Source: Archangium violaceum
GTDB lineage: Bacteria; Myxococcota; Myxococcia; Myxococcales; Myxococcaceae
NCBI RefSeq assembly: GCF_016859125.1
Contig: NZ_CP069338.1
Span: 1,674,001 to 1,738,000, forward strand
Length of the DNA: 64,000 nt
Direction: 5' to 3'
In this document: positions 8,652 to 16,181 of the stretch, piece by piece
Layout: each line of letters starts with the position of its first letter
Numbering within the stretch: position 1 is the stretch's first letter
The notes under the pieces: generated by a model
Seen by the model: the letters and a program-made list of their open reading frames with translations, nothing else
Databases searched by the model: none
Told to the model about the DNA's origin: nothing
Translations under genes and position numbers: made by a program

Positions 8652-8712
8652 TTCGGGGATAAAAGAGGGAATGACCCGGCCGGCGTCCCAAAAATCCCTG
8701 GTCGCTCGCGTG
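8652..8712. repeat. Dispersed 61-bp repeat, copy 1
   Basis: The segment matches 16103-16164 at 42 of the first 45 positions. The shared core is TAAAAGAGGGA followed by GACCCGG and CGGCGTCCCAAAAATC, then CTCGCGTG after a short variable spacer. It lies between the coiled-coil gene and the broken CHAP gene, in no recognised coding frame. Copy 2 sits just upstream of a kinase gene. Confidence 0.75.
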
Positions 8713-8805
8713 GCCATCGTGCCCGCATCCGCCACACTGGAAAGCAAGGACTCCTCTCGGAATCCCATTCCATGAGAATGTGAAAGAACGGCCGCGTCAC
8801 GGACT

Positions 8806-9423
8806 CTACTTGACCATCGTCCCGTAACCCTTGATGTGCCTGTCATCCCAGGCCACCGTGTTCCGGGTGACGCTGTTCTGGGAGTTGCCGGAGATGTACG
8901 TGATGTACTTCTTGCCGTTCTTCTCGAAGACCTTCTCCACGATGCCGACGTGGGTTGCCTTCGCGTTGAGGCTTCCATCCTTCTGGAAGGTGACCGCGTC
9001 GCCCTTCTTGGGATCGCGGCGTCCCTTCCACTGGCCCTTCGCCTCGAGCTGATCAGCAATCCCCTGCGCGAGGGAAGACCTCGGCTTCGACAGACCGGCC
9101 TCCTTCGCCGCCTAGCTCACGAAGTCCGCGCACCACTCCTGGCCATTCCTGCCGGTCATCTCCTTCGTGAACTTGTTGCTGTTGTTGCGCCCCTCCTTGT
9201 AGCCAAGCTGCCCCCTGGCCGCGTCGAGGAGCTTGTCGATCTTCTTGTCCTTGTCGCTGGAAGACTTGCCAGCCCCCTTGGAGCCGTCGACGAAGGTGTC
9301 CCGGGTCGAGTGGCCCTTGGGCTTCTCCGCCGGCTTCTCTGGACGTACCGTCGAGCTGGCGATGGCTGACCGGAGCATCTTGGCGGCGAAGTCATACTTC
9401 CTGGACGCAGTGGAGATATCCAT
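8806..9423 (-). pseudogene. CHAP-domain amidase interrupted by one in-frame amber codon
   Basis: A single 206-codon frame encodes a small cell-wall amidase: a Ser/Lys/Gly-rich leader, then LLDAARGQLGYKEGRNN, the catalytic-Cys region EWCADFVS, then AAKEAGLSKPR, GDAVTF, the histidine segment THVGIVEKV and ISGNSQNSVT. Codon 104 (9112-9114 on the minus strand) is TAG exactly where CHAP proteins have Trp in CADFVSWA, so one TGG-to-TAG change explains it. Translation would stop after 103 residues, losing the catalytic His. The start at 9423 has GAGGA upstream. It follows the transglycosylase gene on the same strand. Confidence 0.8.
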
Positions 9424-9537
9424 GGTGCTTCCTCTTTCTTGGATGATGAACGACAAGGGATGCAGGGAATCCCAGGCGAGCGCGTCGTTCTGGCCCGCGC
9501 CCGCTGGAATGGAAACGGTGTGAGCTGGGACTGGGGA

Positions 9538-10410
9538 CTACGCCGCCGCCGGGCCCGGGCCGTTGTACCAGTCCATGATCTTCTTCACGTAGGCCTGGGT
9601 CTCCTTGAACGGAGGCACGCCCTTGTACTTGTCCACGCTGCCAGGGCCCGCGTTGTACGCGGCCAGCGCCAGGCGCTCATCGCCCTTGAATTGCTCGAGC
9701 ATCTGGGCCAGGTACCTGGTGCCGCCCTCGATGTTCTGGCGGGGATCCGAGCGGTCCTTGACGCCCATGTCCTTCGCCGTGCCATTCGTGAGCTGCATCA
9801 ACCCCTTGGCGTTCGCCGAGGAGGTGGCGTTCGGGTTGAATGACGACTCCGCCTGGATGACCGCCTTGATGAGGCGTGCGGGCACGTTGTACTTCTTCGA
9901 CATCTCGTTGATGATGTCGTCGTACTTGTTGGACGAGAAGCCGCTCAGGTCATTGTTGCCCTTCGCCGAACCGGAGCGCTCCGTCCTCTTCGCGTCGTCG
10001 GCGCCCCCCGCATTGGTGGACTTCGACCGCGATGACTTCGTGTCGCCCCTGTCGGCTGTCTGAGCCGGCTTGTTGGGCGGCTTCGGGTTGCCGCCGGAGA
10101 ACGTCCTCAGCTCGCCCGTCGTCTTGTAGCCCTTGGGACCGCCCTTCAGTTGGTTGCCATCCACCCCCAGGGTGATCTGCTTCCCGGTGTCCGGATCATT
10201 GGCATGGTAGACGGGCTTGCCGTTCTGCTTGCCTCGGCCGGTGATGGTGATCCAGTGGTCCGTGCCGTTGTCGCCACCATTGCCGCCCGCCTTGTAATCC
10301 ACGCCCACGACCACCGGGCGGCCCGCGTCGATCTGCTTGTTGATGGTGGACAGGCTCCAGGCCTGCTTGCTGGCGCTTGAGGTCGAGGCGGGGTTTTCCG
10401 TCGGGCGCAT
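9538..10410 (-). CDS. C39-like/lytic transglycosylase (SLT) fusion, 5' end probably decayed
   Basis: The C-terminal half (about residues 160-290) is a lytic transglycosylase domain: VIQAESSFNPNATSS with the catalytic Glu, GLMQLTNGTAKDMGV, NIEGGTRYLAQML and LALAAYNAGPGSVDKY. It would cleave the MurNAc-GlcNAc bond of peptidoglycan. The N-terminal part (INKQIDAGRPVVVGVDY, then HWITITGRG and the AND turn) is the second half of a C39-type papain-like fold; the catalytic Cys half is absent from this frame. A Ser/Lys/Asn-rich linker joins the two. ATG at 10410 has GAGGAG only at 13 bases. The gene may be a 5'-damaged remnant, but the SLT domain itself looks intact. Confidence 0.65.
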   Translation of the reverse strand: MRPTENPASTSSASKQAWSLSTINKQIDAGRPVVVGVDYKAGGNGGDNGTDHWITITGRGKQNGKPVYHANDPDTGKQITLGVDGNQLKGGPKGYKTTGELRTFSGGNPKPPNKPAQTADRGDTKSSRSKSTNAGGADDAKRTERSGSAKGNNDLSGFSSNKYDDIINEMSKKYNVPARLIKAVIQAESSFNPNATSSANAKGLMQLTNGTAKDMGVKDRSDPRQNIEGGTRYLAQMLEQFKGDERLALAAYNAGPGSVDKYKGVPPFKETQAYVKKIMDWYNGPGPAAA

Positions 10411-10630
10411 CCATCGCCACGGGCTCCTCGCCGCAGGTGGGCCTCCGGCACGTCCAGAGGGTTCCCCTGGAGACCGTCACGTTCAGCGACGTCATCGTGA
10501 GTCCCCACATGCGGAGATGACCGCCCATGGACTGCCGCACATCCATGCGGGTGTGGTTGTCACCCGCGAGGACGAGGATGAGATCCTGGGACGCCTCTTC
10601 CCGGACACGGCGCACGCCGAGGGCCATGAC
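10411..10630 (-). pseudogene. Possible remnants of the missing C39 N-terminal half in other frames
   Basis: Upstream of the SLT gene, pieces in two other minus-strand frames look like broken protease-fold sequence: HLRMWGLTMTSLNV (compare the CxxTSxAM helix of C39 domains) and QGNPLDVPEAHLRRG. They line up in order with the C39 half left in the main frame, as expected after two or more small indels. The match is weak and rests only on pattern recognition. Confidence 0.3.
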
Positions 10631-10678
10631 TCATCGTGAGATTTGTTGAAGGGGTCCACCTTTCCGCAGAATGACCGG

Positions 10679-10698
10679 CCTCGCCAGAAATGGCGAGG
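10679..10698 (-). terminator. Hairpin at the end of the large toxin-like gene
   Basis: A perfect 8-bp stem (CCTCGCCA at 10679-10686, TGGCGAGG at 10691-10698) with a 4-base loop lies 10 bases past the stop codon of the 10708-15573 gene. There is no T-tract, so it may only slow polymerase or stabilise the mRNA 3' end. Confidence 0.45.
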
Positions 10699-10707
10699 TC
10701 TCTTGCG

Positions 10708-13700
10708 CTATCGTCCCTGCTCGGTCAGTTCAGGAAAGTGAGCGTCGAGGAGCTTGAACCGCTCCGGCATCAGCGCGCGGATCTCCGCCTCCTGGGGAGT
10801 GCCTCGAACCTGATCATAGAGCGCGACCGTCTCACAGAAGTCCTCGCCCACTGCCTTCGTCGCGTATCGAGAAGCTGCGACGCCATCCTTTATTGCCGCC
10901 GCATCCCAGGCCGCCCACATCTTGTTCAAATCCGCCCTCTTCTTCGTTTCCAGCAGCCACTTCCTCTTGGAAAGTGTGTGGGCCAATTCATGGACCAAGG
11001 TGCCATCGATTTCCGCCTGGGGGGCGGACTGGTGGATGGTGACGTGCCCTTTTCTGTTGGCCGTCATGAAGGCTTCGAAGTCCTTTATCTGGAATTGCTC
11101 TCCGCTCGCCTGGTTCACAGCGGAGGGATTCGGGTCCACATTCACCTTTGTGACGAGCTTGCGAGCCCAGGGGGGCAGGGCCGCCAGCCCCTTGGCGATC
11201 TCTTCGATTTCTGGCACCTGCTGCCTGGCTTTCGTCCCTTCCGGAGGCATGGTGACGATAAGGGGTCGATCGCCGCCAATGCTCACCTCGTAGATTTGGA
11301 GTTTACCTCTCGACTGCTCGCTGGCCTTGATTTCCTTATATTTGTAAGGCAGACGATGGGCGTCATACCATTGCGCATACCCAGATGTCTGTATTTTCTT
11401 GGGCATGCCAGTGGCGCCCTGGAGCGGCTCTGGTTCGTCGGGGCTGGTGGACTTGTTTGACTCATTGGGGAGGCGGAGGGTCACGTACGTTTTCAGATAC
11501 TCTGTCTGGTCCTCGGCCTCCTGCTCTTCGGGATCCAGATACCCCAAATCCATTTGCTTGAAGAGCTTGTCACGTGCTGGCTTCGACATCTGCGTGTTGC
11601 TGCCCCCCAACAGGGCAATCAACTTTTCCTGCTTCGCCGGTTCGAGCCCGGCGAACCCCTTGCTTTCGATCACGGCACCAAGCTTCGCGTGTTCCGCTGA
11701 CGTCAGGTTCATCCACGCCGTGTTCACCGCTGCCTGGACATGGGGGTCCAGAGGCCGATTGTTGGCGCTCGTGGGTGGTGCCCGCAGCTCGTCCTCCCGA
11801 GCGACGTATCCACGGCCCGACGAGAGGGAGTTGATCTGCGCCTCGTGGGTACGAAGCTGCCCCTCCACACTGGCAATCTGTCGCTCGAGATCCGCTCGTT
11901 GCTCCGCGGTCGCGGGCGTCGGGTTGCCCGTCACTCCTGTGATACTCGCGTTGAGTTGCGCCTGTGTCGTCTCCAGGCTCTTGAGGATGTTGGAGAGCTT
12001 CTTCACCTCCAACCGTGACTCGAAGCCCTGGCTGCCGTAGCCCGGCATGCCGGTAATGGCCTGCTTCACCTTGTCGATGAGCTGACGCACCTTCCCGACG
12101 GCCCCCTCGTACCGCTGGAGGATGCGGGCCGTCTCCATGTGCGCCTGGATGTCCGCGTCCGTCGCGTCCGGCCCCGCCTCGATGCGCACCTTGCCGTCGT
12201 TGTAGCGCACGAGCGTGGTGCGGCCGGGAAGCTCGGGGTTCCTCTCCACGGGCACGGGGCGGCGACGCCCGGAAGGCGCACTTGTGTCGCCCTGCTCCTT
12301 CGTGGGCGCGGGACGGGTCTCCGAGGTAGTCCCCGGGGTGCTGGGCCGCTCGACCCGTCCCGACCGCGACGGGCCGCCCTCCTGGGGCGTCACGGGGACG
12401 AGCTGGCCCGTGGCGGGGTTCACCCGGTACTCCGTGGGCAGAGGCTGATTCGTCGTCGCGTTCCCAGATGGTTTCGCGGCCTGCTCCGGCCCTCCCGTCC
12501 TCGAGCCAGGCTGCCCGTTTCCGTTCGTCGACGTGTCGCCCAACTTCCGAGCGGGCTTGTCCGCCTCACCCGTCTTCGTGTCGCCCGGCTTCCGAGCGGG
12601 CTTGTCTGCCCCACCCGTCGGCGTGTTGCCCGTCGAGCCGTTGGGGCCCGTCGAGCCATTGGCTCCACCCTTCGAGCCATTGCTCCCCGACGCTCCGTCG
12701 CTGCCCCCTCGCCGCTTCCCGCTGCCCAGGCTGACAGTGGTGCTGCCGTTGCCGTTGCCTCCCTCCGCCGTCACGTCGCGGTGCCGCGCGTTGACTTCGA
12801 AGTCCACCACCACCAGCTTCGCCCCCAGCCCGGCTTCGCGGTCCTTGAAGGTCCCCTTGGTGACTTTCGCTTCCTTCTTCAGGTCCTCGAAGGCGCTCTC
12901 GAACTTGCCGCCCTTCAACTTATCCGTCACCGCCTTCACTTCCTCATCGCTCAGCCCGCTCACCTCCGCCGTGAAGAACTGACCGTGCTCCCCCGCGTCC
13001 ACCGAGCCTTCCACGGTGATGCTCGTCTCCGAGGGCCCCGCGGCCGCGCCGCTCTTGCCTCCCGTCAGCAGCGACAGCACGTCCTTGCCGTCCAGCTTGC
13101 TGGCATCCAGTGGCGTCTTCGTCTCGATACTCACCGAGCCGCTGACATCTCCGCCCACGTTGAGGCCCGCCTTGTCCTTGAGCCCCGTGGCCACTCCCGC
13201 CGCGCCCGAGCCCGAGAACTCCACCGTCTTCACCAGGTGCGTCGGCTTGCCCTTGTCGAACTCCAAACGCAGGCTCCCCGCCGCCTCCAGGCTGGCCGAC
13301 AGCTCCGCTCCTCCCGTGCCGGCCTTCCCTCCCACACCCGCCTCCACCTCCCCCTTGACGGTCGCCTCCACCGCCGACAAGTGGTCCATGAGGAACTTGT
13401 TGTCCTCACTTCCCGGCATGAACGCCCCGGGCCCCTTGCCCAGGATGAGCGCCGCCTTCGCCGCCTCCTCCGGCGTGTTGAACTTCCACTCCATGCGCCC
13501 ACCGACACCCAACGACGCCGAGCCCAGCAGACCCACGCCCACGTCCGCCGTCACCTCCGCCGACAGCTGGTACTTGCCGTCCTCGGTGCGCTCGATTCCG
13601 ACCTCGCCCTCGATACCCACCTTCGGCCCCACCTTGACGTCCAGGTTTCCACTGAGCGTCAGCGAGTCTCCCGCGCTGTTGAGCTTCTTGATTTCGTCCG

Positions 13701-15573
13701 TCAGCGCTTCTTCCAGCGGCGCCGTCACGACGTCGGCGACGCCGTCCACGGCTTCGCCCGCCGTGTCCGCCAGGTCCCCCATCCAGTCGCCAATGGCGTC
13801 TGTCATGTCCTCGTACCAGGGGAGCTGGCGCTCCTTGTCCAGCTGCCGGGGCTCCTTGCCTTGCACCCGCTTGCCGTCCGCCCCCACCTCGAAGGCGACG
13901 TGGTCATACATCCACCGGTTGTCGCTGGCCTCCTGGAGGCCCTTCACCTCGGTAGGCTCGTGCTTCAGCTGAAGCCGGCCATAGCCGTCCACCGTGCCGG
14001 AGGACCTGGACACCGTCTGCGAGCGCCTCGCATGGCCCTCGCCGATGAGGCTTCCGTCCGGGTCATACCCCGTCACCGTGGTGCGATTGTTGACGGTGCC
14101 GGGCGTCTTCGGCGTAAGCGCGGGCAACGTGTCGGTGGAGGCTGCGTCCTTGGGCCCGCGCGTCACCTCCTGCTGGTTGCGCACCACCTGCACGCCGTTG
14201 CCATTCCTGTCTGACTTCAACGCCTCGGTGGCCACCGACTCCGTCTTCCGCGTGGAGACGGCGGGCTCGCCCTTGGCGTTGAAGCGCGTCTCCTCCGTGA
14301 GGGTGAGGCTGGACTCGCCCGGCTTGAGCGTCGTGGGGGCGTTGTTCGTCTTGTGGTGGTCCTCCCCCTTGGAGGCATTGCGCAGGGCCGAGTCCTGGCC
14401 GGCCTCGAAGGCGCTCACCGCGCCGGCATTGAAGCCCGGGGTCTGCACCTGCGTCGTCTTCACCTGCTTCGTCGGCAGGCCCTGCGCGTTGAATTGCGTC
14501 TCCGTCTTCACCGTCGCCGGGCCCTGGGGCATCCCCTTCCGCTGCGCCAGCGCCGCCGGAGGCTTCTCCATGCGCACCTCCTCGGTGCGCGAGCGCGGCA
14601 CGGGAGGAGACCTGGTGGCGTCGTACTGCGTGGTGGACGTGGTGGTGGTGGCCCCCGTCTCCGGGTGCTGCTCCGTCTGGCTCTTGCGCGACTCCAGCCC
14701 CGTCGTCCTGCCCTGTGCGTCCACGGACTTCGTCCACGTCGTCTCGAGCGTGCCCCCCGACTTCGTCGGCTCCTTCGCCGTCACCGTGGAGGTGTAGCTG
14801 CCGTCGGGCTTGATGGTGACGGTATTGCCGCCCGCCGCGTCCGACAGCACCGTCTCGCCCGTGGTGGCGTTCGTCTTCACCTGGTACTTCGTGCCCGAGG
14901 GCGCCGTGTACAACTGCCCGTTCACCAGATTGGAGGTCTCCCGCACATCCTTCGCGTCCACGGCGTCGAGGGACTCGGGTGGCTTCTCGCCCTTCTCGGG
15001 CTTGCGCGCGGACTCGGACTTCCTCGGGGCGGCGGTGCCCAGCAGCTTCTCCAGCTCCGCCTTGCGGCTGGTGCCCTCGAAGGCCGAGGCCAGCTCGTTG
15101 GCCTTGGGCTTGACGCTGTTGATGTCCTTCTGGGTGAAGGGCGGCGTCTTCTTCTCCCGCGTGGCCAGCGTGTTCGCCTTGCCCATGGCGTCCTGGGCCC
15201 GCTTCGCCGTCAGGACCACCTTCTCCTCGGCCTCCTGAAGCTTCTTTTCGGCGGCGGCGGCGTTCTCGGTGGCCTGCTGGCGATTCTTCTCGGCGACGAC
15301 GGCGTCCGACTTCGACTTCCGCGCGGCCTCGGGTGTCTGCCCTGGCTTCTGCGTGGCCTTCAGCGCGTCAGCAGCGACCTTCTCCGCCGCGGCCTTCTTC
15401 TCGCGAGCGGCTTCGGCGGCACGACGTGCATCCTCCTCAGCCTTGCGCGCTGCCTCCACGGCCCGGCGCGCGGCTTCCGCTCGCTGTCGAGCCTCCTCGG
15501 CGCGGCGTGCCTCATCGGCCGTGTTCACCTTCGAAGCGCCAGAACCACCACTGGCTGGTGCCACTTTCCCCAT
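10708..15573 (-). CDS. 1621-aa coiled-coil/beta-rich protein with C-terminal HExxH metallopeptidase domain (toxin-like)
   Basis: No signal peptide. Residues 1-180 are Ala/Glu/Lys coiled coil. Residues about 180-650 are Thr/Lys-rich with repeated TETQFNAQG-like strands. Residues about 650-1000 are strand-rich Gly/Val segments (SGNLDVKVGPKVGIEGEVGIE, VGLLGSASLGVGG). Low-complexity Gly/Asn/Ser/Pro linkers follow at about 1000-1200, then a helical region. The last 100 residues hold LVHELAHTL (HExxH near 1528) and a downstream EDFCETVALY glutamate segment after SRYATK, as in lethal-factor-like zinc peptidases. This layout of a long delivery stalk and a small C-terminal enzyme fits a polymorphic toxin; that role is inferred. 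ATG 15573 has AGGAGAGG 8 bases upstream. No obvious immunity gene lies next to it. Confidence 0.7.
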   Translation of the reverse strand: MGKVAPASGGSGASKVNTADEARRAEEARQRAEAARRAVEAARKAEEDARRAAEAAREKKAAAEKVAADALKATQKPGQTPEAARKSKSDAVVAEKNRQQATENAAAAEKKLQEAEEKVVLTAKRAQDAMGKANTLATREKKTPPFTQKDINSVKPKANELASAFEGTSRKAELEKLLGTAAPRKSESARKPEKGEKPPESLDAVDAKDVRETSNLVNGQLYTAPSGTKYQVKTNATTGETVLSDAAGGNTVTIKPDGSYTSTVTAKEPTKSGGTLETTWTKSVDAQGRTTGLESRKSQTEQHPETGATTTTSTTQYDATRSPPVPRSRTEEVRMEKPPAALAQRKGMPQGPATVKTETQFNAQGLPTKQVKTTQVQTPGFNAGAVSAFEAGQDSALRNASKGEDHHKTNNAPTTLKPGESSLTLTEETRFNAKGEPAVSTRKTESVATEALKSDRNGNGVQVVRNQQEVTRGPKDAASTDTLPALTPKTPGTVNNRTTVTGYDPDGSLIGEGHARRSQTVSRSSGTVDGYGRLQLKHEPTEVKGLQEASDNRWMYDHVAFEVGADGKRVQGKEPRQLDKERQLPWYEDMTDAIGDWMGDLADTAGEAVDGVADVVTAPLEEALTDEIKKLNSAGDSLTLSGNLDVKVGPKVGIEGEVGIERTEDGKYQLSAEVTADVGVGLLGSASLGVGGRMEWKFNTPEEAAKAALILGKGPGAFMPGSEDNKFLMDHLSAVEATVKGEVEAGVGGKAGTGGAELSASLEAAGSLRLEFDKGKPTHLVKTVEFSGSGAAGVATGLKDKAGLNVGGDVSGSVSIETKTPLDASKLDGKDVLSLLTGGKSGAAAGPSETSITVEGSVDAGEHGQFFTAEVSGLSDEEVKAVTDKLKGGKFESAFEDLKKEAKVTKGTFKDREAGLGAKLVVVDFEVNARHRDVTAEGGNGNGSTTVSLGSGKRRGGSDGASGSNGSKGGANGSTGPNGSTGNTPTGGADKPARKPGDTKTGEADKPARKLGDTSTNGNGQPGSRTGGPEQAAKPSGNATTNQPLPTEYRVNPATGQLVPVTPQEGGPSRSGRVERPSTPGTTSETRPAPTKEQGDTSAPSGRRRPVPVERNPELPGRTTLVRYNDGKVRIEAGPDATDADIQAHMETARILQRYEGAVGKVRQLIDKVKQAITGMPGYGSQGFESRLEVKKLSNILKSLETTQAQLNASITGVTGNPTPATAEQRADLERQIASVEGQLRTHEAQINSLSSGRGYVAREDELRAPPTSANNRPLDPHVQAAVNTAWMNLTSAEHAKLGAVIESKGFAGLEPAKQEKLIALLGGSNTQMSKPARDKLFKQMDLGYLDPEEQEAEDQTEYLKTYVTLRLPNESNKSTSPDEPEPLQGATGMPKKIQTSGYAQWYDAHRLPYKYKEIKASEQSRGKLQIYEVSIGGDRPLIVTMPPEGTKARQQVPEIEEIAKGLAALPPWARKLVTKVNVDPNPSAVNQASGEQFQIKDFEAFMTANRKGHVTIHQSAPQAEIDGTLVHELAHTLSKRKWLLETKKRADLNKMWAAWDAAAIKDGVAASRYATKAVGEDFCETVALYDQVRGTPQEAEIRALMPERFKLLDAHFPELTEQGR

Positions 15574-15694
15574 GGCGAAACCCTCTCCTGTGTGGAATTG
15601 ATGTTTATTTTGTCGAATGGAGGCGAACAGATGTTTCCTCCATTGATTTCCATGGCATTTCCGATGGGCGGACTGGAAACGCAGACAAAGACAT

Positions 15695-15711
15695 GCACGG
15701 ACGTGCCGCGA
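15695..15711 (+). repeat. 17-bp direct repeat, copy 1
   Basis: GCACGGACGTGCCGCGA occurs here and again, identical, at 15900-15916. It contains the partial dyad GCACGG/CCGTGC-like ends, so it could be a paired protein-binding site; that is speculation. Confidence 0.6.
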
Positions 15712-15899
15712 CCATGCAAGCTTTTGACATGACATCAAAGGAACATCTCAGGGGAAGCGAGCAACTCGCGTCCCCTGCCCCAAGACACTTCCGACGAATT
15801 GACAAGCGATGGTTGGAGCAGGGCCGTGCCTGCAGTGAGGGTCTTCCCCTCCTGGAGTGCGTCATCACACGGGAGCGCGAGACAGCGGGCGGCGATGGG

Positions 15900-15916
15900 G
15901 CACGGACGTGCCGCGA
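15900..15916 (+). repeat. 17-bp direct repeat, copy 2
   Basis: Identical to 15695-15711, 205 bp away in the same orientation within the intergenic region. Confidence 0.6.
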
Positions 15917-15950
15917 TTCGCAGCGGGATGAGGAACACGGAGATGAAATA

Positions 15951-15983
15951 CCCTCACCCCGACCCTCTCCCAGGGGGAGAGGG
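15951..15983. repeat. REP-like palindromic element
   Basis: CCCTCACCCCGACCCTCTCC runs into CAGGGGGAGAGGGAG and forms a hairpin with a CCCTCTCCC/GGGAGAGGG stem. This form of intergenic palindrome is dispersed in many proteobacterial genomes. Confidence 0.65.
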
Positions 15984-16102
15984 AGGAGCGCGGGCCTGGC
16001 CCGTACGGGAGCAGAGCGGAGGTACCAGCAGGTTTCAAAAATTCAGGCGGACGCAATCTCCACTCCCAGTGCAAGGCAACCCTGCAAGGGCTGCCCCGGG
16101 CA

Positions 16103-16164
16103 TTCGGGGGTAAAAGAGGGAAGGACCCGGTCGGCGTCCCAAAAATCTTTCGGTCCCTCGCGTG
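16103..16164. repeat. Dispersed 61-bp repeat, copy 2
   Basis: Matches 8652-8712 at 42 of the first 45 bases and again at the CTCGCGTG end. It ends 17 bases before the start codon of the kinase gene at 16182, so it covers the expected 5' leader and possibly the promoter. Confidence 0.75.
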
Positions 16165-16181
16165 CACACCCATCTCGCCCC

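Larger units (their letters stand above)
15574..16181. other. 608-bp divergent intergenic region with repeats
   Basis: It separates the toxin-like gene (minus) from a kinase gene (plus), so it should hold both promoters. The stretch 15580-15660 is AT-rich for this genome (CGACAAAATAAACATCAATT), a likely promoter zone for the minus-strand gene. It also contains a 17-bp direct repeat (15695-15711, 15900-15916), a REP-like hairpin (15951-15983) and copy 2 of the 61-bp repeat. No credible gene was found. Confidence 0.6.

Noticed and set aside
9112-9114. Amber codon read as pyrrolysine or another recoded residue
   Set aside because: No pyrrolysine genes or recoding signal are seen, and the position is normally Trp, so a TGG-to-TAG change is simpler.
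12139-14214. A 691-codon plus-strand frame opposite the large toxin-like gene
   Set aside because: Arg/His/Leu-rich antisense shadow of the real gene; no start signal or recognisable domain.
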